64,000 bases of DNA from Vibrio sp. ED004 (GTDB lineage: Bacteria > Pseudomonadota > Gammaproteobacteria > Enterobacterales > Vibrionaceae): positions 1,674,001-1,738,000 of the forward strand of contig NZ_CP066149.1 in NCBI RefSeq assembly GCF_023206395.1, written 5' to 3'. Below, piece by piece: positions 7,111 through 17,477 of this stretch. Numbering within the stretch: position 1 is the first letter of the stretch; every line of letters starts with the position of its first letter. The position numbers and the translations under genes were made by a program. The notes below the pieces were generated by a model. That model was not told the DNA's origin. It did no database searches and saw nothing but the letters and a program-made list of their open reading frames with translations.

Positions 7111-8067
7111 ATGAAAATAAAAATAACTCTCTTGGCATTAAGCGTTGCGGCTTCTCCTGCTTTTGCCAAGCTTGCAGACCAACAAGGTTTCAGTGGTGAA
7201 ATCTCTATCAATACCGGAGTCGCCTCTTCTACCTCAAACTTTAATACCGATGCTGATAGCAATCTTTCATCTATAAATCAGAAGGCTTCTTCAGAAAGCT
7301 CGTTTCTTGTCGCCCCTTTAGGCAGTGTTGCTTATACCTTTGGTGAGAAGCTAAATCACCAGGTTTACACGGGTACCGCTCGTGATGACGTAGCTACGGG
7401 TACTGTTGTGCTAGAAGTTGGTTATAAATACCAGCTTGAGTCTGGCATGGTGATCGACGCGTCACTGCTGCCAACCATTATGTCAGGTGAGACCTGGGCT
7501 GATCCGTACAACACCACATCAGCTCGTACGAAGACCGATGAAACTGGCAATGCCTTTCGTTTGAAACTAAGCAGCATTGCGGGCTCAGCTTTTTCACTAG
7601 ACATGGCTTATGCGACTAAAGATGTCGACAAGGATGATATTCAAGAGCAAGAGCTCAAACGAGATGCAAATACTCTCTATTTGAAAGGTCAATATCGCCT
7701 GCCATTAAGTCGTACCATGATGCTTATTCCATCTATCATCTACCAAACACGTGATGCAGATGGTAAAGCTGAGTCTTACGACCAATTCGGCGGTGAGGTA
7801 AGCTTGTTTGGTGGCATGGGGCGTCACCAGTACGCACTAACGGCGGGTTATAACCAACGCTCTTACGATGCCAGCAACCCTATCTACGACAAGAAACGCA
7901 GCGACGACAATATCAACCTATTCGCTGCCTACGAGTATGACCAATTCATGGATTGGGAAAACTGGTCGTTTGTTTCACTGGCGGGCTACGGCACCAGCGA
8001 CTCGAACATTACCTTCTACGACGAGTCTCAATATATCGTTTCAGTTGGCTTGAACTACAAGTTCTAA
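7111..8067 (+). CDS. DUF2860 family outer-membrane protein
   Basis: A 318-residue protein with a signal peptide (1-19, cleavage at AFA-K). The body is rich in alternating strands (YALTAGYNQRSYD, NLFAAYEYDQF, WSFVSLAGYGTSDSNITFYD) and ends in YIVSVGLNYKF, a terminal aromatic strand of the type recognised by BamA. It is thus very probably a beta-barrel. DUF2860 proteins are common in Vibrio and have no established function. AAGGAG lies 7 nt before the ATG. It has its own terminator and is convergent with comM. Confidence 0.85.
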   Translation: MKIKITLLALSVAASPAFAKLADQQGFSGEISINTGVASSTSNFNTDADSNLSSINQKASSESSFLVAPLGSVAYTFGEKLNHQVYTGTARDDVATGTVVLEVGYKYQLESGMVIDASLLPTIMSGETWADPYNTTSARTKTDETGNAFRLKLSSIAGSAFSLDMAYATKDVDKDDIQEQELKRDANTLYLKGQYRLPLSRTMMLIPSIIYQTRDADGKAESYDQFGGEVSLFGGMGRHQYALTAGYNQRSYDASNPIYDKKRSDDNINLFAAYEYDQFMDWENWSFVSLAGYGTSDSNITFYDESQYIVSVGLNYKF

Positions 8068-8096
8068 CCTTAGCGAGTATGAACTGCAATCCAACG

Positions 8097-8123
8097 AAAG
8101 CCTGCATCTAAGCAGGCTTTTTT
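8097..8123 (+). terminator. Intrinsic terminator of the DUF2860 gene
   Basis: AAGCCTGC/GCAGGCTT stem with T6 tail; it lies just before the end of convergent comM. Confidence 0.85.
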
Positions 8124-8130
8124 CTACTTG

Positions 8131-9654
8131 CTAGACAGCTTGTGCCGTGAGTTGTTTCAACAATCGATCCATCGCTCGATAGCCAAGCGCTTCTGATAGA
8201 TGTTTCTTTTCGATCTGCTCGTTACCGTCAAGGTCGGCAATGGTTCGTGCCACCTTAATGATTCGATGATAAGCACGAATCGATAAACCCAATCGGTGCA
8301 ACGCCGTTTCCAGAAACTCAGCATCCTCACGTCTTAATGGGCAATACTTCTCAATTTCTCGGCTACCTAACAGTGCATTCGATTTATGGTTTCGAGATAA
8401 CATCAACTCTCGCGCCTGCCTGACCCTTTGCTTAACTACTTGAGTCGTTTCACCGCGGTCGCCACCTTCGGCTAACATTCCTTTTGGCAACAGAGGGATC
8501 TCTAAAGACATATCGAATCTATCCAACAATGGTCCGGATAAGCGATTGAGGTAACGAAGGATGATCTGTGGGTTTGCGCGAGCTTGATTTCCCTCGTAAT
8601 AACCTGTCGGGCTAGGGTTCAATGCACCGACTAATTGAAAGCGCGCAGGAAAACGAGTCTTACCCGCCGCGCGCGAAATAATTATCTCGCCCGACTCTAG
8701 TGGCTCTCGCAGTGAATCAAGCACTTTACGCTCAAATTCGGGCATTTCATCCAGAAACAGTAAGCCATTGTGGGCCAGAGAGATCTCTCCAGGGCGAGGT
8801 ACCGAACCACCACCCACCAATGCCGCCATCGAACTCGAATGGTGAGGCGATCGAAAAGGTCGTTGCTTCCAGTTGTATTGATTAATCTCTTGTTGCGTTA
8901 ACGAAGCCACCGACGCGGTTTCCATCGCCTCGTCATCACTCATTTCAGGTAGCAAGTCACGCAGTCGAGAAGCGAGCATGGTCTTGCCTGTTCCGGGCGG
9001 GCCAAGGAACAGTAAGTTGTGGTTCCCAGCAGCGGCTATCTCCAGAGCTCGCTTGCCTTGTTGTTGGCCGATAATATCTTGTAGGTCGCGAAGCACTGAA
9101 ACATCAGCCTGATGATGTTCCGTTCTATATAGACCAAGCTGAGCCTGACCACACATATCCGCACAAACCTCCAACAAGGTTTGTGCAGACTTATGTGCCC
9201 CTTTCCCGACTAGGGCTGCCTGATCGCCATTGTGATGAGGTACCACCAAGCATCGCTCAACACTATCCGCCGCTAATGTAGCTGGTAGAACTCCTTTAAC
9301 CGAGCGCAACTCACCCGACAGCGCCAGCTCACCAATAAACTCATGTTGAGCTATTTTTGATGTGGGTAACTGGTCCGACGCAACTAAAATCCCAAGCGCG
9401 ATTGGCAAGTCAAACCGCCCGCCTTCTTTCGGTAAATCTGCAGGAGCTAAGTTAACCGTGATTCTTTTGGATGGAAACTCAAAGCGAGAATTGATGATCG
9501 CGCTTCTCACTCGATCTTTAGATTCCTTGACCGTTGTTTCTGGTAAACCCACCAACGTAAAACCGGGCATTCCATTGCTGATATGCACCTCTACGGTCAC
9601 TTCTGGAGCCTCTACACCCACACTAGCTCGACTATGAATTATCGCGAGTCCCAT
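8131..9654 (-). CDS. comM: YifB/ComM Mg-chelatase-like AAA+ ATPase
   Basis: A 507-residue hexameric helicase family protein that promotes branch migration of incoming DNA in natural transformation (ComM of Vibrio cholerae; YifB in E. coli). The N-terminal ChlI-like domain includes VEVHISNGMPGFTLVGLPE; the AAA+ core has Walker A GPPGTGKTM, Walker B LLFLDEMPEF and an arginine-containing RLSGPLLDRFD segment; a C-terminal helical domain follows. I chose the ATG at 9654, which has AAAGGA at 6 nt and matches E. coli from MxLxIxHxRA; longer versions lack a ribosome site. Monocistronic, divergent from the ilv operon. It implies a naturally competent lineage. Confidence 0.95.
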   Translation of the reverse strand: MGLAIIHSRASVGVEAPEVTVEVHISNGMPGFTLVGLPETTVKESKDRVRSAIINSRFEFPSKRITVNLAPADLPKEGGRFDLPIALGILVASDQLPTSKIAQHEFIGELALSGELRSVKGVLPATLAADSVERCLVVPHHNGDQAALVGKGAHKSAQTLLEVCADMCGQAQLGLYRTEHHQADVSVLRDLQDIIGQQQGKRALEIAAAGNHNLLFLGPPGTGKTMLASRLRDLLPEMSDDEAMETASVASLTQQEINQYNWKQRPFRSPHHSSSMAALVGGGSVPRPGEISLAHNGLLFLDEMPEFERKVLDSLREPLESGEIIISRAAGKTRFPARFQLVGALNPSPTGYYEGNQARANPQIILRYLNRLSGPLLDRFDMSLEIPLLPKGMLAEGGDRGETTQVVKQRVRQARELMLSRNHKSNALLGSREIEKYCPLRREDAEFLETALHRLGLSIRAYHRIIKVARTIADLDGNEQIEKKHLSEALGYRAMDRLLKQLTAQAV

Positions 9655-9777
9655 AACTTTCCTTTGTCTTTGATTTAAAAGTATTCGCCCTGGATATTCA
9701 TTGCTCACCAAAGCGATAAGGTTGTTATATAGCGTGGTGGAATGGTGTTTTAATGTGAAAAAAGAATGACATTTTCC

Positions 9778-9805
9778 TTGTCATGCAGCAGATTTGTGTG
9801 ATAAC
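9778..9805 (+). promoter_or_regulatory. Likely sigma-70 promoter of the ilv operon
   Basis: TTGTCA (9778-9783), 16 nt, GATAAC (9800-9805), about 50 bp before the leader peptide. The -35 is good and the -10 moderate. This is the best candidate in the 203-bp comM-ilvL gap. Confidence 0.45.
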
Positions 9806-9857
9806 ACTAGAGATGTAGACATTTACTGAAGACAATAAACGAGAAAACTCGAATATT

Positions 9858-9947
9858 ATGATTTTTAACGCTCGCATTTACGCACTGATTAACCTGATTA
9901 TCGTAGTCATTATTAAGACTGCGCGGGGGCGAGTGGGAAGAAAGTAA
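9858..9947 (+). CDS. ilvL: ilv operon leader peptide IlvL
   Basis: A 29-residue leader peptide with 7 Ile, 2 Leu and 3 Val, most in a cluster (LINLIIVVII) at residues 10-19. Stalling of ribosomes at these codons when charged Ile/Leu/Val tRNA is scarce favours an antiterminator over the terminator that begins 8 bp downstream, as in E. coli ilvGMEDA. The sequence differs from E. coli IlvL, but composition, position and the following hairpin leave little doubt. GAG about 10 nt upstream is a modest ribosome site. Confidence 0.9.
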   Translation: MIFNARIYALINLIIVVIIKTARGRVGRK

Positions 9948-9954
9948 CCACGAA

Positions 9955-9999
9955 TTAGAAAAAACCCCCGCACTGACAAGTCCGGGGGTTTTTTCTAAT
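9955..9999 (+). terminator. ilv attenuator
   Basis: Very strong hairpin: TTAGAAAAAACCCCCG pairs with its complement across a 12-nt loop, ending in T6. It sits between the leader peptide and ilvG, the transcription attenuator of the operon. The GGGGG run in the distal leader (9924-9928) can pair with the CCCCC arm (9966-9970), giving the needed alternative structure. Confidence 0.93.
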
Positions 10000-10126
10000 T
10001 TAAACATTCGATTTTTATATTTTTGAGCATTTTCGGCTTTGCCGATTTACAGGAAGAATGGGAGCACAAGATGTGCAGAGACAAAGGAAACAGTTACCAA
10101 AATAAAGGTAATACGGGAGAATTCCG

Positions 10127-11773
10127 ATGAAAGGCGCAGAACTAGTCGTATCCGCACTCAAGCAACAAGGAATTGAGACCGTATTTGGTTACCCAGGTGG
10201 TGCCATCATGCCAATCTACGATGCACTCTATGACGGCGGGGTTGAACATATCCTATGTCGCCATGAGCAAGGCGCTGCTATGGCCGCGATCGGCATGGCT
10301 CGAGCAACACAAGATGTCGCTGTTTGTATGGCAACATCTGGCCCAGGTGCTACCAACCTAGTTACAGGCCTTGCTGATGCCTTTATGGACTCTATCCCAA
10401 TGGTTGCCATCACAGGTCAGGTTGCAAGTTCCCACATTGGTACCGATGCATTCCAAGAAATGGATGTAATTGGTATGTCTCTGTCATGTACTAAACACAG
10501 CTACCTAGTAACTGATATTGAAGATCTTGCTCCAACCCTCGCAGAAGCGTTTGTGGTAGCAAAGTCTGGCCGTCCTGGCCCGGTTATCGTCGATATAGCG
10601 AAAGACGTTCAACTAGCAGAAGCACCCGTTAACACTCTTCCTGAATTTACTCCACCCGCAATTCCTGTTGCGACAACTGATGCCATTGAACAGGCACAGT
10701 ACTTTTTGTCTCAAGCGACCCGTCCTGTTTTATACGTAGGTGGTGGTGTTCAACTTGCTAAAGCAACCGATGCGGTTCGCGAGTTTTTACGCCTTAACCC
10801 AATGCCAGCGGTAAGCACGCTGAAAGGCTTGGGGACTATCGAACGTGACGACCCACACTACCTTGGTATGCTGGGTATGCACGGCACTAAAGCCGCTAAC
10901 CTTGTGGTTCAAGAGAGCGACCTATTGATTGTTGTCGGTGCTCGTTTTGATGACCGAGTAACCGGCAAACTCGATACCTTTGCACCGCACGCTAAAGTTA
11001 TCCATATCGATATCGATGCCGCTGAGTTCAGCAAACTGCGTCTTGCCAATGCGCCAATTCGTGGTGACATCAACAAGATCATGCCTCAACTAGAGTTAAG
11101 CCAAGACATCTCCTCTTGGGTTCACCACTCTGAAGGCCTTCGTAGCTCATTCAAATGGCGTTACGACCACCCTGGCGATCTGATCTTTGCTCCACTGCTG
11201 TTGAAGCAACTTTCAGACATGATGCCAGCAAGCTCTATGGTTTCGACCGATGTGGGCCAACACCAAATGTGGGCTGCTCAGCATATTCAGCCTCGCGATC
11301 CACAGAACTTCATTACCTCTGCCGGTTTAGGCACCATGGGCTTTGGCTTGCCAGCTGCAATGGGTGCATCGGTTGGGCGTCCTGATGACCAATCTATACT
11401 TATCTCTGGTGACGGCTCGTTCATGATGAACATCCAAGAGCTTGGCACATTGAAGCGTCGTCAGATCCCAGTGAAGATGGTACTGCTTAATAACTCTCGT
11501 TTGGGCATGGTTCGCCAATGGCAATCGCTGTTCTTTGATGGCCGCCACAGTGAAACTATCTTAGATGACAACCCTGATTTCGTGATGCTCGCGAAAGCGT
11601 TCGATATCCCAGGAAAAACCATCACTCGTAAAGAAGAAGTAGAACCAGCATTGAAAGAGATGCTAGAGAGCAAAACCGCTTACCTACTTCATGTTCTTAT
11701 CGATGAAGAAGAAAACGTATGGCCACTAGTACCGCCAGGTGCTTCAAACAGTGAGATGTTGGAGAACACATAA
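10127..11773 (+). CDS. ilvG: Acetolactate synthase II large subunit
   Basis: Catalytic subunit (548 aa) that condenses pyruvate with pyruvate or 2-ketobutyrate, the first common step of valine, leucine and isoleucine synthesis. It binds TPP, FAD and Mg2+. Seen: [14 protein letters not shown] and the catalytic-Glu region [10 protein letters not shown] at the N-terminus, FAD-domain segment [12 protein letters not shown], and the TPP motif [14 protein letters not shown]...[11 protein letters not shown]. The frame is uninterrupted, unlike E. coli K-12 ilvG. GGGAG precedes the ATG by 8 nt. ilvM starts two bases after the stop, so translation is probably coupled. Confidence 0.97.
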   Translation: MKGAELVVSALKQQGIETVFGYPGGAIMPIYDALYDGGVEHILCRHEQGAAMAAIGMARATQDVAVCMATSGPGATNLVTGLADAFMDSIPMVAITGQVASSHIGTDAFQEMDVIGMSLSCTKHSYLVTDIEDLAPTLAEAFVVAKSGRPGPVIVDIAKDVQLAEAPVNTLPEFTPPAIPVATTDAIEQAQYFLSQATRPVLYVGGGVQLAKATDAVREFLRLNPMPAVSTLKGLGTIERDDPHYLGMLGMHGTKAANLVVQESDLLIVVGARFDDRVTGKLDTFAPHAKVIHIDIDAAEFSKLRLANAPIRGDINKIMPQLELSQDISSWVHHSEGLRSSFKWRYDHPGDLIFAPLLLKQLSDMMPASSMVSTDVGQHQMWAAQHIQPRDPQNFITSAGLGTMGFGLPAAMGASVGRPDDQSILISGDGSFMMNIQELGTLKRRQIPVKMVLLNNSRLGMVRQWQSLFFDGRHSETILDDNPDFVMLAKAFDIPGKTITRKEEVEPALKEMLESKTAYLLHVLIDEEENVWPLVPPGASNSEMLENT

Positions 11774-11774
11774 C

Positions 11775-12059
11775 ATGAAAAGATACCTATTAGACATCAA
11801 AGCCGATGATAAGCCTGTACTACTAGAGCGTGTTCTTCGTGTTATCCGCCACCGTGGCTTCATTGTTAAGCAAGTTGCGGGCACTCAAAACCACGAAAGC
11901 AAAGTGGCGAGTGTTGAGATCATCGTCGACAGTGACCGTCCGATCTCTTTCTTGGTAAACCAAATCGAAAAGCTGTGGGATGTGCGTACCGTTGACGTCA
12001 TTTCTATCAGTCGTAATGAACTGCCAAACAACAACTTACAACAAAAGATAAACGCATAA
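11775..12059 (+). CDS. ilvM: Acetolactate synthase II small (regulatory) subunit
   Basis: A 94-residue ACT-domain protein that binds and activates IlvG. The start MKRYLLDIKADDKPVLLERVLRV and the central HRGFIVKQV are typical of IlvM. The first base of its ATG is 2 nt after the ilvG TAA, indicating translational coupling; the GGAG in the ilvG tail (11761-11764) is the probable ribosome site. An upstream in-frame start would overlap ilvG by 35 bases and does not match the family. Confidence 0.95.
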   Translation: MKRYLLDIKADDKPVLLERVLRVIRHRGFIVKQVAGTQNHESKVASVEIIVDSDRPISFLVNQIEKLWDVRTVDVISISRNELPNNNLQQKINA

Positions 12060-12071
12060 GGAACCGCAAAC

Positions 12072-13040
12072 ATGACAGCTAAAACAGCAGACTATATTTG
12101 GTTTAACGGTGAAATGGTTCCTTGGGCAGAGGCGAACGTTCACGTCCTGACTCACGCAATGCACTACGGTACTTCTGTGTTTGAAGGTGTTCGTTGCTAC
12201 AACACACCAAAAGGGCCGGTTATCTTTCGTCACCCTGAACATGCTAAGCGCCTAAAAGACTCAGCAAAAATCTACCGCTTCCCTATTCCTTACACTGAGG
12301 AAGAAATTATGGAAGCGACTCGCGAAACGCTACGCCAAAATAAGCTAGAGTCAGCGTACATCCGCCCTCTAGGTTTCGTAGGTAACGTTGGTTTGGGTGT
12401 CTGCCCGCCAGAAAATACTGAAATGGAATTGATCATCGCTGCTTTCCCTTGGGGTTCTTACCTAGGCGAAGAAGCGCTAGAAAATGGCGTTGATGCGATG
12501 ATTTCTAGCTGGAACCGTGCTGCTCCAAACACGATCCCAACCGCAGCAAAAGCCGGTGGTAACTACCTATCTTCACTACTGGTTGGTGGTGAAGCTCGTC
12601 GTCATGGTTACGATGAAGGTATCGCACTGAGTGTTGATGGCTACCTTTCTGAAGGTGCTGGCGAAAACATCTTTGTAGTACGTAATGGCATTCTATCAAC
12701 GCCACCAGCAACCAGCGCAATTCTGCCGGGTATTACTCGTGATTCGATCATGACACTAGCAAAAGACATGGGGTATGAAATCCGTGAAGAGAACATTGCT
12801 CGTGAAGCCCTGTACCTTGCTGACGAAGTCTTCATGACAGGTACAGCAGCAGAGATCGTTCCGGTTCGCAGCGTAGACAAAATTACAGTAGGTGAAGGCA
12901 AACGCGGTCCTATCACTGAAAAAGTTCAAGCAGCTTACTTTGGTTTATTCAATGGCACTACTGAAGATAAGTGGGGTTGGTTAGATTATGTTTACCCAGC
13001 AGACCAAACTTCAGAAAACCAAACGCAAACAACTAAGTAA
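12072..13040 (+). CDS. ilvE: Branched-chain amino-acid aminotransferase
   Basis: A 322-residue fold-type IV PLP enzyme that makes the last step to Val, Leu and Ile. AMHYGTSVFEGVRCY near the N-terminus and the PLP-lysine region PTAAKAGGNYLSSLLVGGEARRH... (Lys in AKAGGNY) are clear; EVFMTGTAAEIVPV binds the cofactor phosphate. Length matches E. coli (309) plus a C-terminal tail rich in T, Q and K. It begins 12 bp after ilvM with AAGGA upstream of the ATG. Confidence 0.97.
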   Translation: MTAKTADYIWFNGEMVPWAEANVHVLTHAMHYGTSVFEGVRCYNTPKGPVIFRHPEHAKRLKDSAKIYRFPIPYTEEEIMEATRETLRQNKLESAYIRPLGFVGNVGLGVCPPENTEMELIIAAFPWGSYLGEEALENGVDAMISSWNRAAPNTIPTAAKAGGNYLSSLLVGGEARRHGYDEGIALSVDGYLSEGAGENIFVVRNGILSTPPATSAILPGITRDSIMTLAKDMGYEIREENIAREALYLADEVFMTGTAAEIVPVRSVDKITVGEGKRGPITEKVQAAYFGLFNGTTEDKWGWLDYVYPADQTSENQTQTTK

Positions 13041-13073
13041 GCAACAGCCAAATATTTTATAAGGATTTAAGCA

Positions 13074-14915
13074 ATGCCAATCTATCGTTCAGCAACGACT
13101 ACCCACGGACGCAACATGGCTGGTGCGCGCGCTTTATGGCGTGCAACTGGCGTTAAAGATGATGACTTCGGTAAGCCAATCATCGCGGTCGTAAACTCTT
13201 TCACCCAATTCGTACCAGGCCACGTTCACCTTAAAGATATGGGTCAATTGGTTGCAGGTGAAATCGAGAAAGCGGGCGGTATCGCTAAAGAATTCAACAC
13301 CATCGCTGTAGATGATGGTATCGCAATGGGTCACGGCGGCATGCTGTACTCACTGCCATCACGTGAGCTGATCGCAGACTCAGTAGAGTACATGGTGAAT
13401 GCTCACTGTGCGGATGCGATGGTGTGTATCTCTAACTGTGACAAAATCACTCCGGGAATGATGATGGCTGCAATGCGCCTTAACATCCCAGTGATCTTTG
13501 TTTCTGGCGGCCCAATGGAAGCGGGTAAAACCAAGCTTTCAGATCAAATCATCAAGCTAGACCTTGTTGACGCAATGATTCAAGGTGCCGATCCAACGAT
13601 TTCAGATGAGCAAAGTGAGCAAGTAGAGCGCTCTGCATGTCCAACATGTGGTTCTTGTTCAGGCATGTTCACGGCTAACTCAATGAACTGTCTAACTGAA
13701 GCGCTTGGCCTATCTCAGCCTGGTAACGGTTCTATGCTAGCAACCCACGCTGACCGTGAAGAGCTATTTATCAATGCTGGTAAGCGCATCGTTGACCTAA
13801 CTAAGCGTTACTACGAGCAAGACGACGAATCAGCACTGCCACGCAACATTGCTAACCGTGCAGCCTTTGAAAACGCGATGGCACTGGATATCGCGATGGG
13901 CGGCTCTAGTAACACCGTTCTTCACCTATTAGCTTCAGCTCAAGAAGGTGAGATTGATTTTGATATGGGCGATATCGACGAGATGTCTCGCCGCGTTCCA
14001 CACCTATGTAAGGTTGCTCCTTCAACACCTAAATACCACATGGAAGACGTTCACCGTGCTGGTGGCGTAATGGCTATCCTAGGTGAGCTTGATCGTGCAG
14101 GTCTACTGAACAACCAAACTCGCACCGTTCTTGGTCTAAGCATGCAAGAGCAGCTAGCTCAATACGACATCATGCAGACAGAAGATGAAGCCGTGCTTAA
14201 GTTCTTCCGCGCTGGCCCTGCTGGTATCCGTACCACCAGAGCTTTCTCACAAGATTGTCGTTGGGATCGTCTTGATGACGACCGCAAAGAAGGTTGTATC
14301 CGTACCAAAGAGAACGCATTCAGCCAAGAAGGCGGCCTAGCAGTTCTTTCGGGGAACATCGCAGTTGATGGCTGTATCGTTAAGACGGCAGGTGTTGATG
14401 AAGAGAACCTGAAATTCCAAGGCCCAGCTATCGTATTTGAAAGCCAAGACAGTGCTGTTGATGGCATCTTAGGTGGCAAAGTGAAAGCGGGCGAAGTGGT
14501 TGTAATTCGTTACGAAGGTCCTAAAGGTGGTCCGGGCATGCAAGAAATGCTTTACCCAACCACTTACCTAAAATCAATGGGCCTAGGCAAGTCGTGTGCA
14601 CTACTGACTGATGGTCGTTTCTCTGGTGGTACTTCGGGTCTGTCTATCGGTCACGCTTCTCCAGAAGCAGCAAGTGGCGGTGTGATTGGTCTAGTAAATA
14701 CTGGCGACATCATCACTATCGACATCCCTAGCCGTTCTATCACACTTGATGTGCCTGAAGCTGAACTTGAAGCGCGTCGTGTTAAGCAAGATGCACTAGG
14801 CTGGAAACCAGAAAACCGTCAGCGTGAAGTTTCATTCGCACTGAAAGCTTACGCAAGCATGGCAACCAGTGCCGACAAAGGCGCCGTGCGTGATAAGTCT
14901 AAGCTAGAGGGCTAG
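13074..14915 (+). CDS. ilvD: Dihydroxy-acid dehydratase
   Basis: A 613-residue Fe-S enzyme that converts dihydroxy acids to 2-keto acids in Val/Ile synthesis. Cysteines for the cluster are seen in [12 protein letters not shown] and [39 protein letters not shown] near the C-terminus is the family active-site segment. Length equals E. coli IlvD (616). AAGGA lies about 8 nt before the ATG. ilvA begins 3 nt after the stop. Confidence 0.97.
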   Translation: MPIYRSATTTHGRNMAGARALWRATGVKDDDFGKPIIAVVNSFTQFVPGHVHLKDMGQLVAGEIEKAGGIAKEFNTIAVDDGIAMGHGGMLYSLPSRELIADSVEYMVNAHCADAMVCISNCDKITPGMMMAAMRLNIPVIFVSGGPMEAGKTKLSDQIIKLDLVDAMIQGADPTISDEQSEQVERSACPTCGSCSGMFTANSMNCLTEALGLSQPGNGSMLATHADREELFINAGKRIVDLTKRYYEQDDESALPRNIANRAAFENAMALDIAMGGSSNTVLHLLASAQEGEIDFDMGDIDEMSRRVPHLCKVAPSTPKYHMEDVHRAGGVMAILGELDRAGLLNNQTRTVLGLSMQEQLAQYDIMQTEDEAVLKFFRAGPAGIRTTRAFSQDCRWDRLDDDRKEGCIRTKENAFSQEGGLAVLSGNIAVDGCIVKTAGVDEENLKFQGPAIVFESQDSAVDGILGGKVKAGEVVVIRYEGPKGGPGMQEMLYPTTYLKSMGLGKSCALLTDGRFSGGTSGLSIGHASPEAASGGVIGLVNTGDIITIDIPSRSITLDVPEAELEARRVKQDALGWKPENRQREVSFALKAYASMATSADKGAVRDKSKLEG

Positions 14916-14918
14916 TCT

Positions 14919-16463
14919 ATGAGTGATGACACGGTCAGTCCCGTAAAACAAACTGGCGCAGATTACCTGCGTCAGATCCTGAGAGCGCCAGTTTACGAAG
15001 CGGCAATAGTGACTCCTCTGCAAGAGATGCCTCGCTTAAGTACTCGTATTGGTAATCAGGTTCAGCTAAAGCGAGAAGACCGTCAGCCGGTCCACTCGTT
15101 CAAGCTACGTGGTGCCTACAACATGGTATCAAGCCTTTCAGAGCAACAGAAAGCTGCCGGTGTGATTGCTGCATCGGCGGGTAACCACGCTCAAGGTATG
15201 GCGCTGTCCGGTTCTAAACTTGGTATTCAAACCACGATTGTGATGCCGAAAACCACACCAGACATCAAGGTTGATGCGGTACGTGGCTTTGGCGGTAACG
15301 TGGTTCTGCACGGCAGCAACTTTGATGAAGCTAAGGCAGAGGCTGAACGCCTTTCTGCTGAACACGGCTACACCTTTGTACCTCCATTCGATCACCCATT
15401 AGTGATCGCTGGGCAAGGTACCATGGGTATGGAGATGCTTCAGCAGAATGGTCACATGGATTATATCTTTGTGCCTGTCGGTGGTGGTGGCTTAGCTGCG
15501 GGTGTTGCTGTACTGGTTAAACAGTTGATGCCAGAAATCAAAGTCATCGCGGTTGAACCAGAAGACTCATCTTGCTTGAAAGCAGCGCTGGATGCTGGTG
15601 AACCAGTGGTTCTTGACCAAGTCAGTATGTTTGCCGATGGCGTCGCGGTTAAGCGCATTGGTGAAGAGACATTCCGCTTATGTCAGCAGTACATTGATGG
15701 CCACATTGCGGTGTCTAGCGATGAGATCTGCTCGGCGGTGAAAGACATCTTTGAAGATACTCGTGCGATTGCTGAACCTTCGGGAGCGCTTGCTCTGGCT
15801 GGCTTGAAAAAGTTTGCTGAGCAGAACCAACTGCAAGGCAAGCAACTGGCGACGGTACTGTCTGGTGCTAACACCAACTTCCACGGTCTGCGCTATGTGT
15901 CTGAACGTTGTGAACTAGGTGAGAAACGCGAAGGTTTGCTTGCGGTGACTATCCCTGAGCGACAAGGTGCGTTCCTAGAGTTCTGCAATATTATTGGCGG
16001 CCGAGCGGTGACGGAGTTTAACTACCGCCACAACGACGAAAGCCTAGCGAATATCTTCGTTGGTGTGCGTCTGCAAGGTGGTCAGGAAGAGCTTGAGCAC
16101 ATCATCAATGACCTGCGTGACGGCGGCTACCCGGTCGTCGACCTTTCTGATGATGAGATGGCAAAACTGCACATTCGTTACATGATTGGCGGCAAACCAT
16201 CAAAACCATTGAAAGAACGCCTATACAGCTTTGAGTTTCCGGAATACCCAGGTGCCTTGATTAAGTTCCTTGATACCTTAGGTACCCACTGGAACATAAG
16301 CCTGTTCAACTATCGTAACCACGGTGCCGATTATGGTCGCGTATTGTGTGGCTTCGAACTTGGCGATGATGATTTAGCTCAGTTCTCAACACATTTACGA
16401 GAGCTTGGTTATCAGTGTAAAGATGAAACCGATAACCCTTCTTACAAGTTCTTCTTGTCTTAA
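14919..16463 (+). CDS. ilvA: Biosynthetic threonine deaminase
   Basis: A 514-residue PLP enzyme that commits threonine to isoleucine by making 2-ketobutyrate. The PLP lysine lies in HSFKLRGAYNM, the phosphate-binding loop in PVGGGGLAAGV, and two C-terminal ACT-like regulatory domains (from about residue 330) mediate Ile feedback. The two-domain C-terminus separates it from the short catabolic TdcB type. It starts 3 nt after ilvD, with GAGG 8 nt upstream inside the ilvD end. A bidirectional-looking terminator closes the operon. Confidence 0.97.
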   Translation: MSDDTVSPVKQTGADYLRQILRAPVYEAAIVTPLQEMPRLSTRIGNQVQLKREDRQPVHSFKLRGAYNMVSSLSEQQKAAGVIAASAGNHAQGMALSGSKLGIQTTIVMPKTTPDIKVDAVRGFGGNVVLHGSNFDEAKAEAERLSAEHGYTFVPPFDHPLVIAGQGTMGMEMLQQNGHMDYIFVPVGGGGLAAGVAVLVKQLMPEIKVIAVEPEDSSCLKAALDAGEPVVLDQVSMFADGVAVKRIGEETFRLCQQYIDGHIAVSSDEICSAVKDIFEDTRAIAEPSGALALAGLKKFAEQNQLQGKQLATVLSGANTNFHGLRYVSERCELGEKREGLLAVTIPERQGAFLEFCNIIGGRAVTEFNYRHNDESLANIFVGVRLQGGQEELEHIINDLRDGGYPVVDLSDDEMAKLHIRYMIGGKPSKPLKERLYSFEFPEYPGALIKFLDTLGTHWNISLFNYRNHGADYGRVLCGFELGDDDLAQFSTHLRELGYQCKDETDNPSYKFFLS

Positions 16464-16481
16464 GAATTAAGCTATCGAACC

Positions 16482-16512
16482 AAAAAGAGCGAGTTTTTAC
16501 TCGCTCTTTTTA
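16482..16512. terminator. Terminator between ilvA and punR
   Basis: AAAAAGAGCGAG/CTCGCTCTTTTT with a six-base loop. A-tract on one side and T-tract on the other allow it to serve both convergent genes. Confidence 0.9.
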
Positions 16513-16562
16513 TTGGTGCCCATTCAAACCAAGCACCCAAAAGATCACTTTTAAATGGATCA

Positions 16563-17477
16563 TTAGATCGCCTTGCGATGATCCAACCAATCTTGATGAA
16601 GTTGTTCACTTGATCCTAGGTACTTCACCATCCATTCGATCAACTTATGATTATCGTCTTTTCGCCAAACCAAACAACAATGACTCTGCGGGCTCGGTTC
16701 AGGCAGTATTTTCTCCACCAGCAAGCCTTGCTCGATAATAGGTGCAGCAATGTGTCTTGGCATATAACCCACCCCTACTCCATTTTTAAGACATTCAATC
16801 GCGCTATACCAGTTGGGTAACAACAGGCGTCTTTGATTTGAGTAGTGGCCAGTGTGTCGCTTAGGGAGCACACTAGAGGTATCGTCCAAACATATCGCGG
16901 GATATTGGCTAACAAACTCTTCATTGAGGTTTTGCTCTCGCACACACGGATGACTTGGCGACATTACAAACGCCCAATCTAACCGTCCCATATCTTTAAC
17001 CTCAAAGTCGCCACCAACCGGAATCGCAGAGGTTGCGCCAATCACGATATCCGCTCTGCCCTGTGCTATCGCTTCCCAAGAGCCGTTGAACACCTCCATG
17101 TTGATCTGGAGCTCTGCAAACTCAAAGGTTTGGTAGAACTCTTCAATCATCGGCTTCATCTTATCGAGCTTAACCACGTTATCGAGCGTTAGGCGCAAGG
17201 TTTTCTTCCAACCACGAGCCGCGCGGCGAGTCTGGGCACTGACCTCTTCCATCTGTCTCAACAACGCACGAGCCTCTTCAATGAACAACTCACCAGCAGG
17301 TGTCAGCTCAACCTTTCTCGGTAACCGTCTGAAAAGTAGAACATCCAGTTCTTGCTCAACCTGTCTAACACCGTAGCTGATCGCAGACGGTACTTTGTGC
17401 AACTGTTCAGCAGCTGCGGTAAAACTACCCAAGCGAGCCACAGTATCGAGCATTTCTAAAGAGGATTTAGAGAACAT
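16563..17477 (-). CDS. punR: LysR-family regulator PunR (YdhB-like)
   Basis: A 304-residue LysR protein. The N-terminal winged helix (FTAAAEQLHKVPSAISYGVRQVEQELDVLLFRR) and the effector domain align closely with E. coli YdhB/PunR, including VFNGSWEAIAQGRADIVIGAT, DDTSSVLPKR and the tail HQDWL. E. coli PunR activates the divergent punC gene for purine-nucleoside uptake; here a punC-like gene is also divergent, 163 bp away, which strengthens the call. Effector and operator are not visible. Confidence 0.87.
   Translation of the reverse strand: MFSKSSLEMLDTVARLGSFTAAAEQLHKVPSAISYGVRQVEQELDVLLFRRLPRKVELTPAGELFIEEARALLRQMEEVSAQTRRAARGWKKTLRLTLDNVVKLDKMKPMIEEFYQTFEFAELQINMEVFNGSWEAIAQGRADIVIGATSAIPVGGDFEVKDMGRLDWAFVMSPSHPCVREQNLNEEFVSQYPAICLDDTSSVLPKRHTGHYSNQRRLLLPNWYSAIECLKNGVGVGYMPRHIAAPIIEQGLLVEKILPEPSPQSHCCLVWRKDDNHKLIEWMVKYLGSSEQLHQDWLDHRKAI

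Noticed and set aside
10127..11773. Frameshift in ilvG as in E. coli K-12
   Set aside because: The reading frame is intact through all motifs to the stop that abuts ilvM.
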